A DNA stretch of 64,000 bases from JBPOIC01 sp052034865 (GTDB lineage Bacteria; UBA10199; JADFYH01). Of the stretch, positions 19,001 to 29,400 are shown piece after piece. The notes below the pieces were generated by a model, which did not search any database, was not told where the DNA came from, and saw nothing but the letters and a program-made list of their open reading frames with translations. The translations under genes and the position numbers were made by a program. Every line of letters starts with the position of its first letter. Within the stretch, counting starts at the first letter, position 1. Location of the stretch: assembly GCA_052034865.1 (NCBI GenBank), contig JBPOIC010000010.1, forward strand, positions 1 to 64,000, read 5' to 3'.

Positions 19001-19971
19001 GAAAACACTTTGGTGATCTCGACTATGCCGCCTTTGCTTCACTGGCGCATGAAATCCTCAATCCAGACTTAAGGGAACGTGAGATCGAAGAAGTCAACTC
19101 TGCTTTATACAAAAGCCTGGCTGTTTCTCAGCAAAGATTCTCTCAAGTTCGAGCCAGGGCTATGGTCTGGCTATTTAAATATATGGGAGTTGAAGTTCCG
19201 GAAGACTTTCACAAAAAAGCTGAGGAGGGGAGAGTAGGAAGACTCATACAAAGACATGGCAGTTTGAGAGATATCAGGGTTGGTCCTGAATCTCAGACAA
19301 AAACTGTATTTCGGTCAGGTTATGATGAGCCAGTAGAGGGAAGTAATGTTCGTTATGGTGCTTATTTCCAATCAAACGAAGATTCGAAGGTTAAGGTTGC
19401 AAACCATCATGCAGGTGAAACAAAGGGAAAAGTTGATACAAGTGTTTCGGCAACTGCTCTTGAGTACATAGAACCGACAATAGTCGGTAAAGCAAATCCA
19501 GATTTTAATCCACTTCAGAAATTCTTGGGTTACTACCGGTTAGGTGAAAACACTGCAATTTTACGCAAATTAACAGGAGAAGAACTGTTAGAAGAAAGAT
19601 CGTTCTCAACTTCTGTCGATGGCGTCACAGTTAAAGTTTCATTTTTCAACGCGAGGGATGGAAAGATCTACCTCGTTCGTACTTCAAGTCATTTGTATCA
19701 TGATAGTGCTGACTCGATTTTTTCGAGATTGATCCAGGCATTTGATAAAGTTGAATCCATTGAACCCGACGCTTCTTATGTCATTTACTTTGAAGGCAAA
19801 ATAAATACCTCCCAAGGGCTTTTTAAAAAGCCCAAAGAATTCGCCAGAACATTTTGTTTAAGGCATGGCGGTAAACGTTTTGTATTAGCATTTCCCGACA
19901 GATCGCCTGAATACCTTATAGGTTCTCCCTGCCCGACCTTCCCTTCATCCAAGGAGCCTGAATCTGGTTAA
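10069..19971 (+). CDS. Giant protein 1 with internal membrane segments and embedded sigma-70 domains
   Basis: The frame is open for about 3300 codons, and no signal peptide is seen. I prefer TTG at 10069 (GGGAGGGG just upstream, context TTGAGTC as in the neighbouring giant gene) over TTG 10039. Residue numbers are from 10069. Residues 1-1180 are mostly charged helices of solenoid or coiled type. Residues 1182-1273 form an Ala-rich amphipathic block. Hydrophobic stretches lie near 1738-1765, 1804-1819, 1848-1868 and 2294-2350. A Ser-rich linker is near 2450. Cys2719 precedes a single hydrophobic helix (about 2731-2746) ending in RKRK. Residues about 2811-3040 read as sigma-70 regions 2, 3 and 4. 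The last 250 residues are not recognised. If the RKRK block faces the cytoplasm, the sigma part is cytoplasmic. Function is unknown; a membrane-bound regulator is inferred. Confidence 0.9.
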   Translation: MSRNIQNHLMGFALKESLSSSEQSFSEKQTETGRDNSQKKISGLTQFGTSVSSVISSQILKPSSQRTGLFSSDQKWVDPLFFAERIQKLGSDAKSITLNNSVSENSSCPLISYQTLIFEAELLLSDLRSSRAMGFLEKSRVDGFSDQQVEKVLRIKIEVLEKFTTSSSDSQLLQKARQELQDLLDGRYSKAILTLKDQILQVETLEVKNPDSARWILENLASAVELIENAPHLSLETLALLARFYRLCSRQPDVIAVKSKAEATHLFEYYQDKIELEFDLMAQAVASDLQRLYGQIKDPFPSLPLGELQVLTDRIHELSEAVFHPELSSAKATAVVSKAKTLFCLLKEVEDELKKHESPFDSNSSDSHSQSQASRKEILKIFLIDHYGTLIQRLARVRAQVHDPEEPLKSDPSQDLLREVGSHFEKLVCQGSEIPSGSGVLNQLLSQIDAGDLRHVNSFSAVGIQKYLESRDQLEALQKKISITDDPVLKRREILRFIQESHHLHQTENLNASIALYRESLLGSGYQERIRGLRDLLGVVRGKDGGAETELQKDLQEMVHVRWKDLSKLEYPSTDGVEETLLLKEFLDSPDFIPSEKNADLAQELNKKLEDFRKTLRHRITSHSSSHILQSTPLEDYQRAILLLKLDRVLLTHDLIEAGEEDLKKKELGNQLLKDLSFAKKNLRRLDSQALKDRLASHITYFDLLKSFKPLAEKESSPISVSQFEKLQNEMALKMPELFAEALAPIQAEQGLSLEECHWFLKNLKDRFSSALLFQQMSWIESLSESGIQEMALQAISAKRMIDAVDSSAEFHPQGLGRCQKAAQVFSQLGFPDEMERALQFVKSLANNPRFAITDRMELWLTLAQQHDAFAKAHPYLASHVSAQKDLEEVRQLSKTFGSSSSEISSDNLLKIREMGELAHGLQYFYSGQMDLAEQVFVRISRNETAQIYLIGIRASDENAQVARRIALLKAWFAGYSRKFEKMALGFGENSSGMVQAKALSVKGEMLIVQIEQFMHAGEELKPAIEKALKSASVIPEIKVAFESFLKMKSEYLLSSSSLFDIGHRALISGIDRLEAKLNGSDHSRIDPHLIDKISNQKLSAHEFAHLSLELARHLIQKEKSQEGSQKIAQSLIDQGVEAKAAKEFLSEVHEVFRQSHEMRQWLLNLTIVGAENWKTALHSAVLELTPFAAGHLGSLAAKGIVATVRGTQALKTLEAVSTARALWMAQQAGIKSAQAARFSNAFGAQVRNLALWSFETGMNAAAFTGAQLALSHQEFSFKRYSQSWLKMYLDLVINRMLGPLGLHHLGWVGQRLNGVAGFLLGDLIHENLTGLKAKEHLNFTDRLVGAIQGDIKCWVSGVCLNYASLGAFHKAEARLEALRYENLHLKSLDRLGFNGRRDWFFRLTPETQRALEVLQHYHFRYEIDPSHLEDRLQAITAEGLDRLVEAASGQGAHEGLRAVILEFRLHHLDIDDRLCSGIRWENQVSADPHRTRPEQDENHPLVNQVVRAQQWLRQLRSSLPVFNTLGSEALAVQSTSLLRLALLRASEVDLPSFHAEQWGSLNHALSNLMKEVEPRWVASLLEKVFSYGSLNEATAGIFERMARVLSGGQLKMGEDAWGRIFRNPALTAELDQLLLNIFEMVQRSPDATQSDLFIRSYLVSWMQGQISRQKNLRKLHAASDEAVSEIGEEFPSGDLFTKHAEAFPSSPARVTQNSAVASSSDALSKSLSRNLSLRANRHAKAALAMAAAVVAGLLPQGVHAATDASFAFKAEASQVIDFLNPLLSQAQSLAENFASMTPAQSALGAVAVLSAGAVGLFRSSSFRNMATPVLKGSRTFLSKVSRVSKAVHLRLMFLSLGWVAVPAEGEGSSPKRIATESAQALRKKSDEVRTISSHYADYLLIEACRLELIQKHPELEENNLEVALQNTRNKIIKISSDVSELLASRRKSPSNQTYDAFLNECSLKLRALEIHFIRLKTLDETSRQNPQKIYDAERIDALRQAWRGHRSGVQEHFARMEALKHKVVNCEEVAHELPFPFHLQSLSEAILGDRRIGETEDCYRDRIQENVSRLQSLAEEYHHAGQMAEGLYLKVSAREMGLHIEDLMIDVSNPDFTSILKAARIPTQNGKLILFYAQPNPTLEELRQAFHRVLDLETILKSKGVDKHHDLIRQLVGCKHALHLSIWRRNHLMSLFMNLGGASVNSWSQTLEAHREAVPFVPSLIQSQSARAMAEYFLKRSAYDARQAAIRKTRDLLPTDVICLNNYDLCRVIEDQFPSLPSSQRIPPPSSNPGLNSHAYPMIPLAVSMAHAWFNGMGGFHLSPGVFLPTLVVSAASLIFALSPWLRKKVHHEMAIFKEHATGVVERMRVGTRNVIQPALAGELLEGDIHWMASDIRGGGLGRHGTNKYDLKIADLGMKDWSQILPKAGVEYVSELGELTWESLWNKLAPVLSESSSSSASAEASCHGRITVQLAKLGLHLKGEEADLYEHARIPKANISKSFDQELNVSGDQLVKFFKLVRSYPSPSAPSVLSPEALRACVRVVRLYDCKGSPDLLKLAIFRIVRTDYFRKVWETNGVVQICNPPSERFRLFKVTANAVQSEHLYGFMFRKKGSSERGIFIKSEEEFLECDIPEVFIHAIARQLDRNLLTDEEKLQVRGFIPILPFYTPILSHRTSSADPSKPVGEPTHPMTVRDATPEIISAEREGLTIYSDVSVPPLACTLSREVGELKEGGWGVGVILTLVAVTLRKRKSNTSEKPRMLGLRLNNGPVFSPADKSKQDIQKAREERNQYRESLLKRFQEIRERNLPPNSPLLTAAKNDLARAYSPLVWGYARRRVARFNEPADMFQAGMLGVAEAIETYDSQGPYAFEQHLRYHVKLRLREETKKGFSRVAYADVNSLIPDWIKLSKISQALHHEGVTAKPEILAERSGLSLDRVREVGWMHRAADVASLDASETSMSPERDFVLESLFEEFIKKYGKHFGDLDYAAFASLAHEILNPDLREREIEEVNSALYKSLAVSQQRFSQVRARAMVWLFKYMGVEVPEDFHKKAEEGRVGRLIQRHGSLRDIRVGPESQTKTVFRSGYDEPVEGSNVRYGAYFQSNEDSKVKVANHHAGETKGKVDTSVSATALEYIEPTIVGKANPDFNPLQKFLGYYRLGENTAILRKLTGEELLEERSFSTSVDGVTVKVSFFNARDGKIYLVRTSSHLYHDSADSIFSRLIQAFDKVESIEPDASYVIYFEGKINTSQGLFKKPKEFARTFCLRHGGKRFVLAFPDRSPEYLIGSPCPTFPSSKEPESG
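18499..19191 (+). other. Sigma-70-like domain set inside giant protein 1
   Basis: Within the giant frame, DMFQAGMLGVAEAIETYD corresponds to region 2 (compare DLIQEGNIGLMKAIDRYD in the free-standing sigma factor at 34125-35054). FEQHLRYHVKLRLREE takes the place of FATYATWWIRQSIQRA. VTAKPEILAERSGLSLDRVR followed by VASLDA matches region 3 with its LDA/LDS end. SLAVSQQRFSQVRARAMVWL matches the region 4.2 helix-turn-helix (GLTRERIRQLEERALAKF). The order and spacing fit a group 3-4 sigma factor. The aromatic residues of region 2.3 used for promoter melting are mostly absent, so promoter opening may differ. Confidence 0.7.
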
Positions 19972-20433
19972 TCACTTGCTGGTATCGCTTTACTTCCTTT
20001 AGTTGCAGAAAAAAACTTCCTCAGCTGATAACACTTTTGAGAGCAAAAAACTTTCTGTCTTTCTAAGTAAATCGTAGATCCCCGCGCTAGCTCCTTCTGC
20101 AAACTTCAACACATCTCTATTCCTTTTCTTTTTGGTCTTAGACCGATCAGCTTGAAAGTATCTTGAGCAATAAGCGCTTACGCGATCCTTCCGAAATCCA
20201 AGAAAATCTGGCTCAGATCTGATTTGAAGTAAGTCGGACCAATTCCTTTAAGCTCTTGAAACTACTTTCTATTTATTTCAAATTTCATAAAAAATTTACG
20301 CAACCATTTTTATAATCTAACGATAAAGATCCTGGGTATTTTCTATTTCTTCATCAGGCAAGATTTGATGGGTATTTGCGGTTAGTTTTGAATTTTAATC
20401 ATCCACTTCAACCACAATTTCAGGGAGTCTTTT
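19972..20433. other. Spacer between the two giant genes
   Basis: 462 bases with no convincing gene. On the minus strand 19999-20247 is open for 83 codons and contains FAEGASAGIYDLLRKTESF. It has no good start codon or ribosome-binding site and I do not recognise it; it may be a relic. No clear terminator follows the first giant gene. The right end carries GGGAG at 20423-20427, the ribosome-binding site of the second giant gene. Confidence 0.35.
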
Positions 20434-23400
20434 TTGAGTCAGGAGATTTCTCATTCGTTGCCCGGCGTGCCCGCCAATATTGGTCCGACCCAGGAGGAGA
20501 AAATCAAACCTCAGGAGCAACTGATTGCTTCTTCAGAGACCGAAGCCTCGGGTAGGCCAACAGGTGTAGATCGGTTTGAAAATAAAATCCCTTCTTTTTC
20601 TTCATCCCTTATTCAGACCGAAAAAACCATTCAGGAACTTTGCCTGCTGGCCGAGAAAGCCAAAGATCCATTCGATGCGGCCCGCCATTATGAACGCGCC
20701 TGTCAACTCTCTCCCGAGAACGGAGATCTTGGCCTTCATCTCGTGCGTGCGTTGCTGAAAGCCTCTCACGCAGAAAATCAGCCCCTGCCCAAAAAACGCA
20801 TCCTTGAACACACACTCGTTCTTCTCGAAAATCCCATCCTCCAAAAAGATTTTAAACAGGAGTCTCAAAAGCTTTGGGATGATACTTCCCTTCATCTCTT
20901 GCAAGGTCTGATTGTGACGGGAGAGATCCGACAGAGCAGGCAATGGGTTCGGGTGATTCTAAAACATGGAAGTGAAGGCCTGATCGAGCAGATGCGTGCT
21001 TTGCTTGAAGATGCTAATTTCCATCTGCAGGATTCCGGAATGGATATCGCTGTGGAATTGGCTCTGGTTTTAATTTCCGAAAAACGTCTGGATCTTGCCA
21101 GAAATCTTCTGGATGCAGCGCCTGCCAGTGAAGAACGCAACCGTGCACTTCGGATCTGTGATGAAACTTCTCAACCTTATGCCCTCTCTTTTTCTAAAGA
21201 AAGCAATCCGGTCGTTCACACCTTATACCAATCTCTTCTTGGCCTTGGGATTTTAGCTTCAGAAATGGGTCATGTGCTGGACCGGACGGTGACGGCGCAG
21301 GACGTGTTGAAATATTTGAACGACCACCTGCAGGATGATCGTATCCGGAATCTGCTTAAGGATTCTGATCTGGATCTCTCCGCTCAAAATCAAGAAGAAA
21401 TAAAAAAAGTGGGCCTTGGTAAATGGGTAGCGGACCGACAGACCACAAAAGCCGAAGAGCTTTTGAAGCAAGCTAAAGCAATGAAGGGAGAGAGGGCTCG
21501 TGTTCATGGGGAGGAAGCATTTCGACTTCTCGTTCTTGCGGCTTTCTTTGAGCCCGATAGTAAAGAACGTTTTTTGCGCCTGGCGCATTTGGCTGAAGAG
21601 AAAAAGCAGTGGATCTCGGCCCTCGAGTTTTATGGAACGCTATTAAAGCTCAATCCGGAGGAGGAAGGAGTACGAGAAAAAATCCGTCTCATGCATGCTC
21701 AGGCAACGATGGATGAAGATCGTGTGCTTGAAAAACTTAAAGCTGGACCCAGAGCGATCAAGGAAAAGGAAGTCTTGGCGGAGCGTGTGAAACGGACTGA
21801 CCTTCTTCTCACTCAGGCAACAAAGAAAAGGGAGGAGCGAGATCTTTTTAAACAAAAAGGGCAACTTTTAAGCCAACTCTCTCAGGCTCACTCACAGCTC
21901 CGTGAGCTGGATGAAGCCAAAAAGCAGGGACGTCTTGCAATTCAAGCCTACAGGCAAGCCATTCAAACCGATTTAAACAATCCCGATTCCATTAGCCTCT
22001 ATGTCTCTCAGGCTCTGGTGCAGGATCAAATTCAGGACTATGCCGGAGCCATTCATAGTCTTCAGGTTGCGGCCAACCTTCGCAAACTTACGCTTCGCCT
22101 AAACCCAGGCGAGGGGATGGTGCAAAGTCTTGAGGGATTAAAACAGTCACGTCTTGAAAACCGTGTGGGCAATGGCTCAGATGAATTTCTCACAGCGCCT
22201 CTCGCTGGAAATTTTGTTCCCTCCGAGGCCCATCATTTTTTACCGACGGATGTTTTAGATGCCTTACCTGCCTGGTCTTCATCCGAACTTCAGGATTACA
22301 AGAAAGCACTTCAGGCGCGAATTGCCGAATCTGAAACTGAGCTAAACTCTCTTTCTGATCACGATGCGACTCACTCGATGGCTTTGATTCAAAATCTGAT
22401 TGCCATGGAAAAGGCGCTCCAGCATTCCGATCGTGTTGCAGCCTTCGAGCATCGACTGGATAAAATCAAAGCTGCATCTTCTCAGCCAGCCAAAAAAATA
22501 GAAGAAAAGCCATCGCTGACTCCCGATTCGATTCGCAGTGGGTTGGAGGCCTTGATCTCACCCTTGCTCCATGAGCTTTTAAAACAGAAAGGTTCTGTCA
22601 ATTACGAGTCGTTGAAAGGATTGAAAACCTTTGAAGAGTTTGTGAACTTCATCTCCACTCAGGTGTCGGTCGATGGGGTTTCTGCCAATGCGGTCATTTT
22701 CGACTCCTATCAAAAGCTTGTCACTCAGCCGAAGTATTATCCTTTGCTGAATCTTCTTTATCAAAAGCTCAATGCAAAATGTGAAAAGGACAGCATCGCA
22801 GTCGAATCATCATCCCTTGAAAAACTCTGGTTCGAATTTAATAAAGATTGGATCGAGGTCAGCTGCAAAAAATTTGTCGAACATCATCTGTCCAGTACAG
22901 AAGGGCGCGAGCGACTAAGATCCATCTTAAATGATTCCAAACATTACAGCGCCGAGCTTCGCGCTAACCTGCTTGAAGAACTTGTTCCAATGGCCGATGC
23001 CCAGGGTTATGTGGCTTCGCACACGCGAGCTATTTTTGAAAAACAGCTTTCCACTTATCTCCCCCTGGATCATGTGGGCGATGCCCTGCAGATGCTCCCT
23101 TCCTTTTTGAAAAGCGGGATCTCTGATTCGACAATGAGCTACGGTCTGGATGATCACGTGCTCAAAGTTGCAACCAGCATAGGTCAGGAAATTCTGGATC
23201 TTGCCGATCGGATGGACCAGAAAAAATCCAGGATGGATGAAAGTTATCTACATCACGCCCGTGAGATCGTGACACTCCGCAGCTCAAAGCTGCGCATCGA
23301 AATTTCTCCAGCTCGGGTTGAGCAAGTGGCAAAGCTCATGGATAGCTCTGCTTCCAATAAAGGAGTGGTCTCCCAGCTTCAGTCCAGGCTCTGCAAACTC

Positions 23401-26400
23401 TGGTTGGTGGTGGCGGATGAGCGCCGCTGGCAGATGAATCAGCACCGACGTGGAGAAGAACGGGTGAAACCGGAGCAGCGTGCGGCACTGATTAATGCTC
23501 TGGAAGGAATGATCGATGAGGCCGGCGGGATCCAATCAGAAAAAGAATATCTCGCTCTCATTTCAAAACTTGGCCGCCTCATTAATGGTCAGGCGCCCGA
23601 GATTGGCGCGGGAGTGAATGGGAATAAGGCGGACAGCCTCGATGATTTTATCGAAGGATGTGAGTGGATCAAAAGTTTTGTGACGGGTGATAAACTCGAA
23701 AAACTTTTTGGGAGCGTTCATCCTGCGACAGCAGAATCCCTGAAAGATCTTAAAAAAATAGTGGATGAAACAGAGGCCTGCCACTCGATGGGTCATCCGA
23801 TTGTGATTCAACCTCCTCGACTGCGGACCCAAAATACAAAGCTTCAGGAAAAAATCGGAAACATGATCGAGGGGTTGCATTCAGCCCAGCGTGGGCTTTG
23901 GTATGCGTATAAGCAACAGGGCTGGTTGCGGCGAGCGATGGATCGCGGTTTTGGCGGCGCGTTTGATGTGTTGGGATTCGACGAACGTGGCATTGCGGAG
24001 CACATGTGGCGCCGAAACACCGCAGCGGTCGCAGAGATAAACGATCGGATCCAGAGTCTATGCGAAGCAACGAGTCGCGAAGAGATTGAAACAGAGATTT
24101 ATAAAATTCAGGAAAGTCTAAAAGAAAAGGGGAGTTTGCACCTTGCTCTTTCAGGGGTGGACGCCAGTCTGTTTTCTGAGATTTCTGGTCTTCTTCAAAC
24201 TGTTGCATCATTGATCCTTGCGGAGCTCGTAACTGGGGGACTTGCCGAAGGGCTGGTACTTGCACGTGCCGGAATTCAATTCGCGAGAGCCGCTGAGGTT
24301 ACAAAAAGTTTTAGCGCCGGCGTGCGTGCCTTTAAGGGTTTTCGAGCCGAGCGAGCCCTGGCAAAGGCAGAACAGGCAGCTTTCAAGGAAGGACAGTTTG
24401 CATCGCTACGAAAATTCGATCGTGAGGCTCATCAGGCGATGAAAGAAATGAGTCGCGACGTGCCATTTAAAACACGTTCCCTGTCAACCAGTCGCATCGA
24501 GCTGGGAATTCATCAGGCCAAACACGGGTTTTCCAGCGGAGTTAAAATGTCCCTCACGGAAAATGTGATGGGGGTCGCAACAGGGCAGGTGCGGGAGGAA
24601 GCGGACAGTCTGCTCGATTGGTTGCAGCAGGCTTTTGCGACGGGTGCCTCGATGTTTATCTCGGGACCCTTCGAAGGAGAAGTTGCCCATGCAGTGAAAG
24701 CCGCGAAGCAGGGGGGGAAGCAGGCCTTTCGCAAAACTCTTGTCGAGGGAGTTTTTAAGGTTTTGTCGAAATTTAAAGAGCTCGGCGCCGATGCCCTTAA
24801 GGAATCTTGTGAAGAGATTGTTGATCAGGTTACCTTGCAGTTTGTGCAGGGAAAAAATCCCACCATGGATTGGGATGGAGTCCGTGGCATCGTCGTGATG
24901 GCTTTATCCGGCAAGGGGCCGGCAGAATCGAAGGCCCTGGCGAGGTTGGGGGCAAAGGGGCTTTACCGTGCGGTGAGTGAAAAGACTCAAAGTGGTAAAG
25001 AAACTTCGACTTCAAGTTCATCCTCCTCAGAAGAAACTTCTTCGGCATCAAGTGCGGCTTCAGAATCGACAAATGCAGCTCATCTCTCAGAAGAGTCCTC
25101 CGCTTCAACTTCAGAGTCAGATCAGGCAAAATCAGCAATCCCTTTATCCAAAAATCGGTCAGCCCTTAAAAATGCTTCAGTCTTCGATCTCACGGCACAT
25201 CCTGCAAACGATCAAACACTTTCGCCCCTCTCAAATCTGGAATCTCTTCCGCCTGAACTGCCTGTTGCAAATGATATGAATGTTGAGATTCTCCATCAGG
25301 CGGCAGGATCTGATTATCAACCGACTCGAAAATTGAATGCAGCGAAGAAGTCTGGTGGGGGCAAGCCAAAGGTTGGGGAGCGTGCTAACGAAGGATCTTC
25401 AGCTTTCTCTCTCCTCACTCACCTCCCTTTACCTTCTCTTTTTGAATTTGCCACGACGGGTGATTTCACCACGCGTGGAGTTTTGGCCTCTATGTTATAT
25501 GTCGCAGCCGCGAGTGCACCGCAGGTGCGTGAGGCCGCGGCCGAAATTCGAAGGCAGGCTGAAAATGTCGCCGAGCGGATGCACCTGTCGATGAGCGAGT
25601 GGGTGAAAAAAGTTCAGGCGCTTTCTTCTGCGCACTGGAAGACAGTGAGGGAGTGGAGTAGCCACTATCAGAAACAAATTCTCGCAACGGCCTTGGGAAG
25701 TACGGCATTCGCGGCAGGAGTTTTTTTCTATGTGAATTCATTCCATAGTCAGGATTTTCTCCACTTGGACCCCCATGCCACTACTCGCATTCTAGATTCC
25801 ATTACCAACTGGATGCATGCATTCCAGAATCATCTTTCCAACGCTTATACTGCCTTAAAATCGGGTCTGAATCATTTCATGACGTCAGTAGGGAATGATG
25901 AGGTTGGAATTCTGAATCAGGATGGAGAAGATCTTTTTAAGACCGGGCTTCCGGTGTTTGTGGCGGGGAGTATGGATGGATCGGGTACTAAGTCAGAATT
26001 AAAATGGGAACACGATGGCGTAGCTTATTCTGAGAACAGACTGATTACTCAAGAGATCGAAGAGAGTGGCAGAAAGATAGCTTTTTCAATTGTTGTGTTG
26101 AAGGAAAGTGATGGGGGCGATGAAGATCTTTCCGATGCATCTTTGATTTCAAAAATTAATGGCTGGATCAGAGATCCAGACTCACTGGATTCTGAGAGTG
26201 CTTGGGGTGAAGACGTATCGACGTTAAAAAGAAATCTGAGCATATGGACGCAAAGAAAATCAGAGAATCGTAAAATCACGTTTTACGTTGATTCTAAACA
26301 GGGGAGGATATTTCAGACGTTCACAAACATTGAAAATCATGAGGCGTGGGATCCTCTCATGCAGCCTTTTTCTGTATTTGGATTTCAGGAAGTTCAACCT

Positions 26401-29400
26401 GCAAGTGAGCTGCGTTTAAGACAATGGGATTCCACACGGGAGCTAAAGATAAAAGTGGGAACCAGAGCTGCTCGATTGTACTTGGATAAAGCCTTTGGGA
26501 GCTCAAACCTCACAATTCAATTTGTTGCCAGATTTCAAAATTATTTAAATTCTCTTTTCAATAATCCCGAATCAACTCACGAAGTTCACTTTTCCTTCGC
26601 TAGACGAATCGTTGATCTGTTCGAATCACATCCAAATGCAGATGAGCTGAAATTGCTTGTCTTTATTGATACACACTACCGTGAAATTGGAGATTTTATT
26701 TGTGAGTGGAGAGTTGTGGATTCGAACGGTGATGTGCTTTTGTATATACCGCCCTTTACTTTACTTCTCGATCTGATGTTTCAGCTCAATAATGGAGATC
26801 CCAATTACCGGGTATCTTCCTCCCGCTCTCCTGTTTTACTTGAGACAGGGCAACGTTCTGATGGCCAGGTATTTCTTTTTATGTCCCTGACCAATAGTGA
26901 GCCACCCTCTTTTTCAGGTTTAAATGAAATTTATGAAGAAGCAGATAGAGCCTTAAACAGGTTAACAAATAAATTTGAAAGTAACTTGGGTATCGCAGAA
27001 GAATTTGATCCTTTATTAGTAAGACTCCAAAATGAAATCAGCGGATTTAGACAAAGGGAAGAAGGCAAGACACTTTTTGTCCATGTGATTGGAGATTCTG
27101 AAGACAATATTCAGGTCGTTGCAGGATTTTTTCTGACTCAAGAGGCTGGTCTGTTTATCGCAAAGAGAGAGTTTGTTCTCACATCTCCAGCAATCGATGA
27201 TTCAACTTTAGATCCAGTCATTGGTTCGAAAACTGTTTATTTAGACCCGAGTACCACCTTTCAAGAGCCTGTTTTAGTGGTGATGTTAAATAGTGCCCAA
27301 AAGGTCCCTACGTCTGTTGACACATCTCCCCCTTCCTCTCCAAGACCAAAACCCCGTGGCCCTGGCACCACCGGTGCCGCGAGCATTGGTGCGATGATGC
27401 TCGCATCCACGCTCAGTCTTGCGGGCATCGCGATGGGGCATGCGGTTCAAGCCAAAACCGCTTCACCTGCTTCTGGTACACAAACCCAAACTCATTTTAT
27501 TGGAACTCAAAGTCCCTCCCACAGTGCGCATCAGGTGGCTGGGTGCGCGGTAGGAGGAGCCATAGGGAGTGAAGGCGGTTTTACATCAGTTTTTGGGATA
27601 TTGATTTTTTTAGCAATGGCTGCAGGTCGTATGAGGAAAAGGATCCCCGGGGCCTTTGGAAATAGGGCTGATGGAGCCCCAACTCCACCGAGTCCCAAAT
27701 CATCCAGAATAATACCTTCCCCTGATTCTGGGCCGGTTTCATCTTCAGGAGTTCGATATCTTCTACCCACTAGCATTGATGGAAATTCAAGTATTGGCGA
27801 AAAAATGAATGGAGTGTTGGGTTTGGGGCGAAATGCCGTTCGTCTTTGCTGTGTTTCCCGTGGAGACAATCCTACCAGTCCTGAAAAAATACTTCATATT
27901 ATTTTCCCCAATTTTGCATGTCTCGTCGTGGGAGTGACTATTGAGAATGGAAAAATTGCTCATGTCGGTGAGTCTGGTTTTTACCCCCAGGGGACAACAA
28001 CGCCGATAACAACAAAGGCGGAATTTGCTCCGGGATCGACCAGCACTGTTCGCATGAGTTTTGACGATCGCTCCATCGGTAACCTTGATCTAACTCTTGC
28101 GGTAGCAGAAATTGATCAAGGACGATCGACGGTAACCCTTGCTCCTCTCCAACCTGTATTTAAGGGTGATTTGACTCGCTTTGTTCCAAGAGAATCAGAT
28201 GCGGCTATTAATCCAACAGGAATCATTGGGCAGGCGCGTCTGGCTGCGAGCAATAAATCGTACGAAGGGAGGAAACCGAGAAATTTCAGGGTCTATTTCG
28301 CAAATGGAGATTATATCCAGATTGAAATTTATGCGGGGCATGGCCTTGGAGGTAATTTTTATATTTCGAGAGTTTTTTTAAAACGTTTAGGTGCAGATAA
28401 GGAAATGAACTTTGAAGGTTATCCAACTGAAGTCATTACTGGAAGTAAAGAGCATATCTTGAATGGGTTTGGCTATCAGGTGCCTATCTATGTTACTCCT
28501 CCTGAATCACATACGAGTGGACGGTTGAGTATTTTTACCCCTCGCTCTCCTGTAACTCCACCTCCTGTCAGACTTGTCCTTGATCCACAATACCTTGCAG
28601 ACAATCCTCCGCCATCTCTACCTCCTCCTTCCAAAAAACCTCCCAGTGGAAAAGTCACTACAAAAGGTGAGGGTACAAAAGTTGTGCTGGGTTCTCATCC
28701 CTCCATTACTGATCTAATTCGCGATACTAAAGATCCTGTAGAACTTTTTACTTCTGCTTTAGCCGGAGAGGATGAGAGTTGGAATGCATTGGTGAACCGA
28801 GCCAGAAAAGAGGAGGGTGTGCTTCAATCGGTGATTTATATTTTTCAAGAACCCGAATTGGTGGAGGGTGAAGAGGAATCTATTCGAGCAAAAGCCCTGG
28901 AAATGATCGCAGAGATTGCTCAGACGAATTGGAATGCTTTTGATTTCTTAACTGAAAAGGTCGGTCGCAATTTGGCTCTGGAGTATATTCTACAAATGGC
29001 GAATTCAGATGCAACTCACTCCACCGATGCCCTAGAGATACTTGGAAGCTGGATGCAGACCTCAGCAGATCAAGATGCTCTCAGCATGATCCAGGCACTT
29101 CTTAATATTGCTTCTAAAACAACTGGTAGAGACGGACGTGCCGAAAAGGCCAGAGAAGTGCTTCAGAGGGCAGAGCTTTCAACTTCACTCATCAAGTTCG
29201 CAAAAGAAGATGAGGCGGTGTTGGTTAGCCTGGCTCGCCTCTATGCCCTTGGAAATAAGAATGCCGAATTTAGCAGGCTTGAATTAACTGCCTATAAAAG
29301 TCGTATGGATTCAGAACCTAAGGTCGTCGCCGCCCTGGCAACGCTCGCCAGGGTCATTCCCGAAGGAGTTATTATCTGCTCACGCGCAAAAACGATGCTC

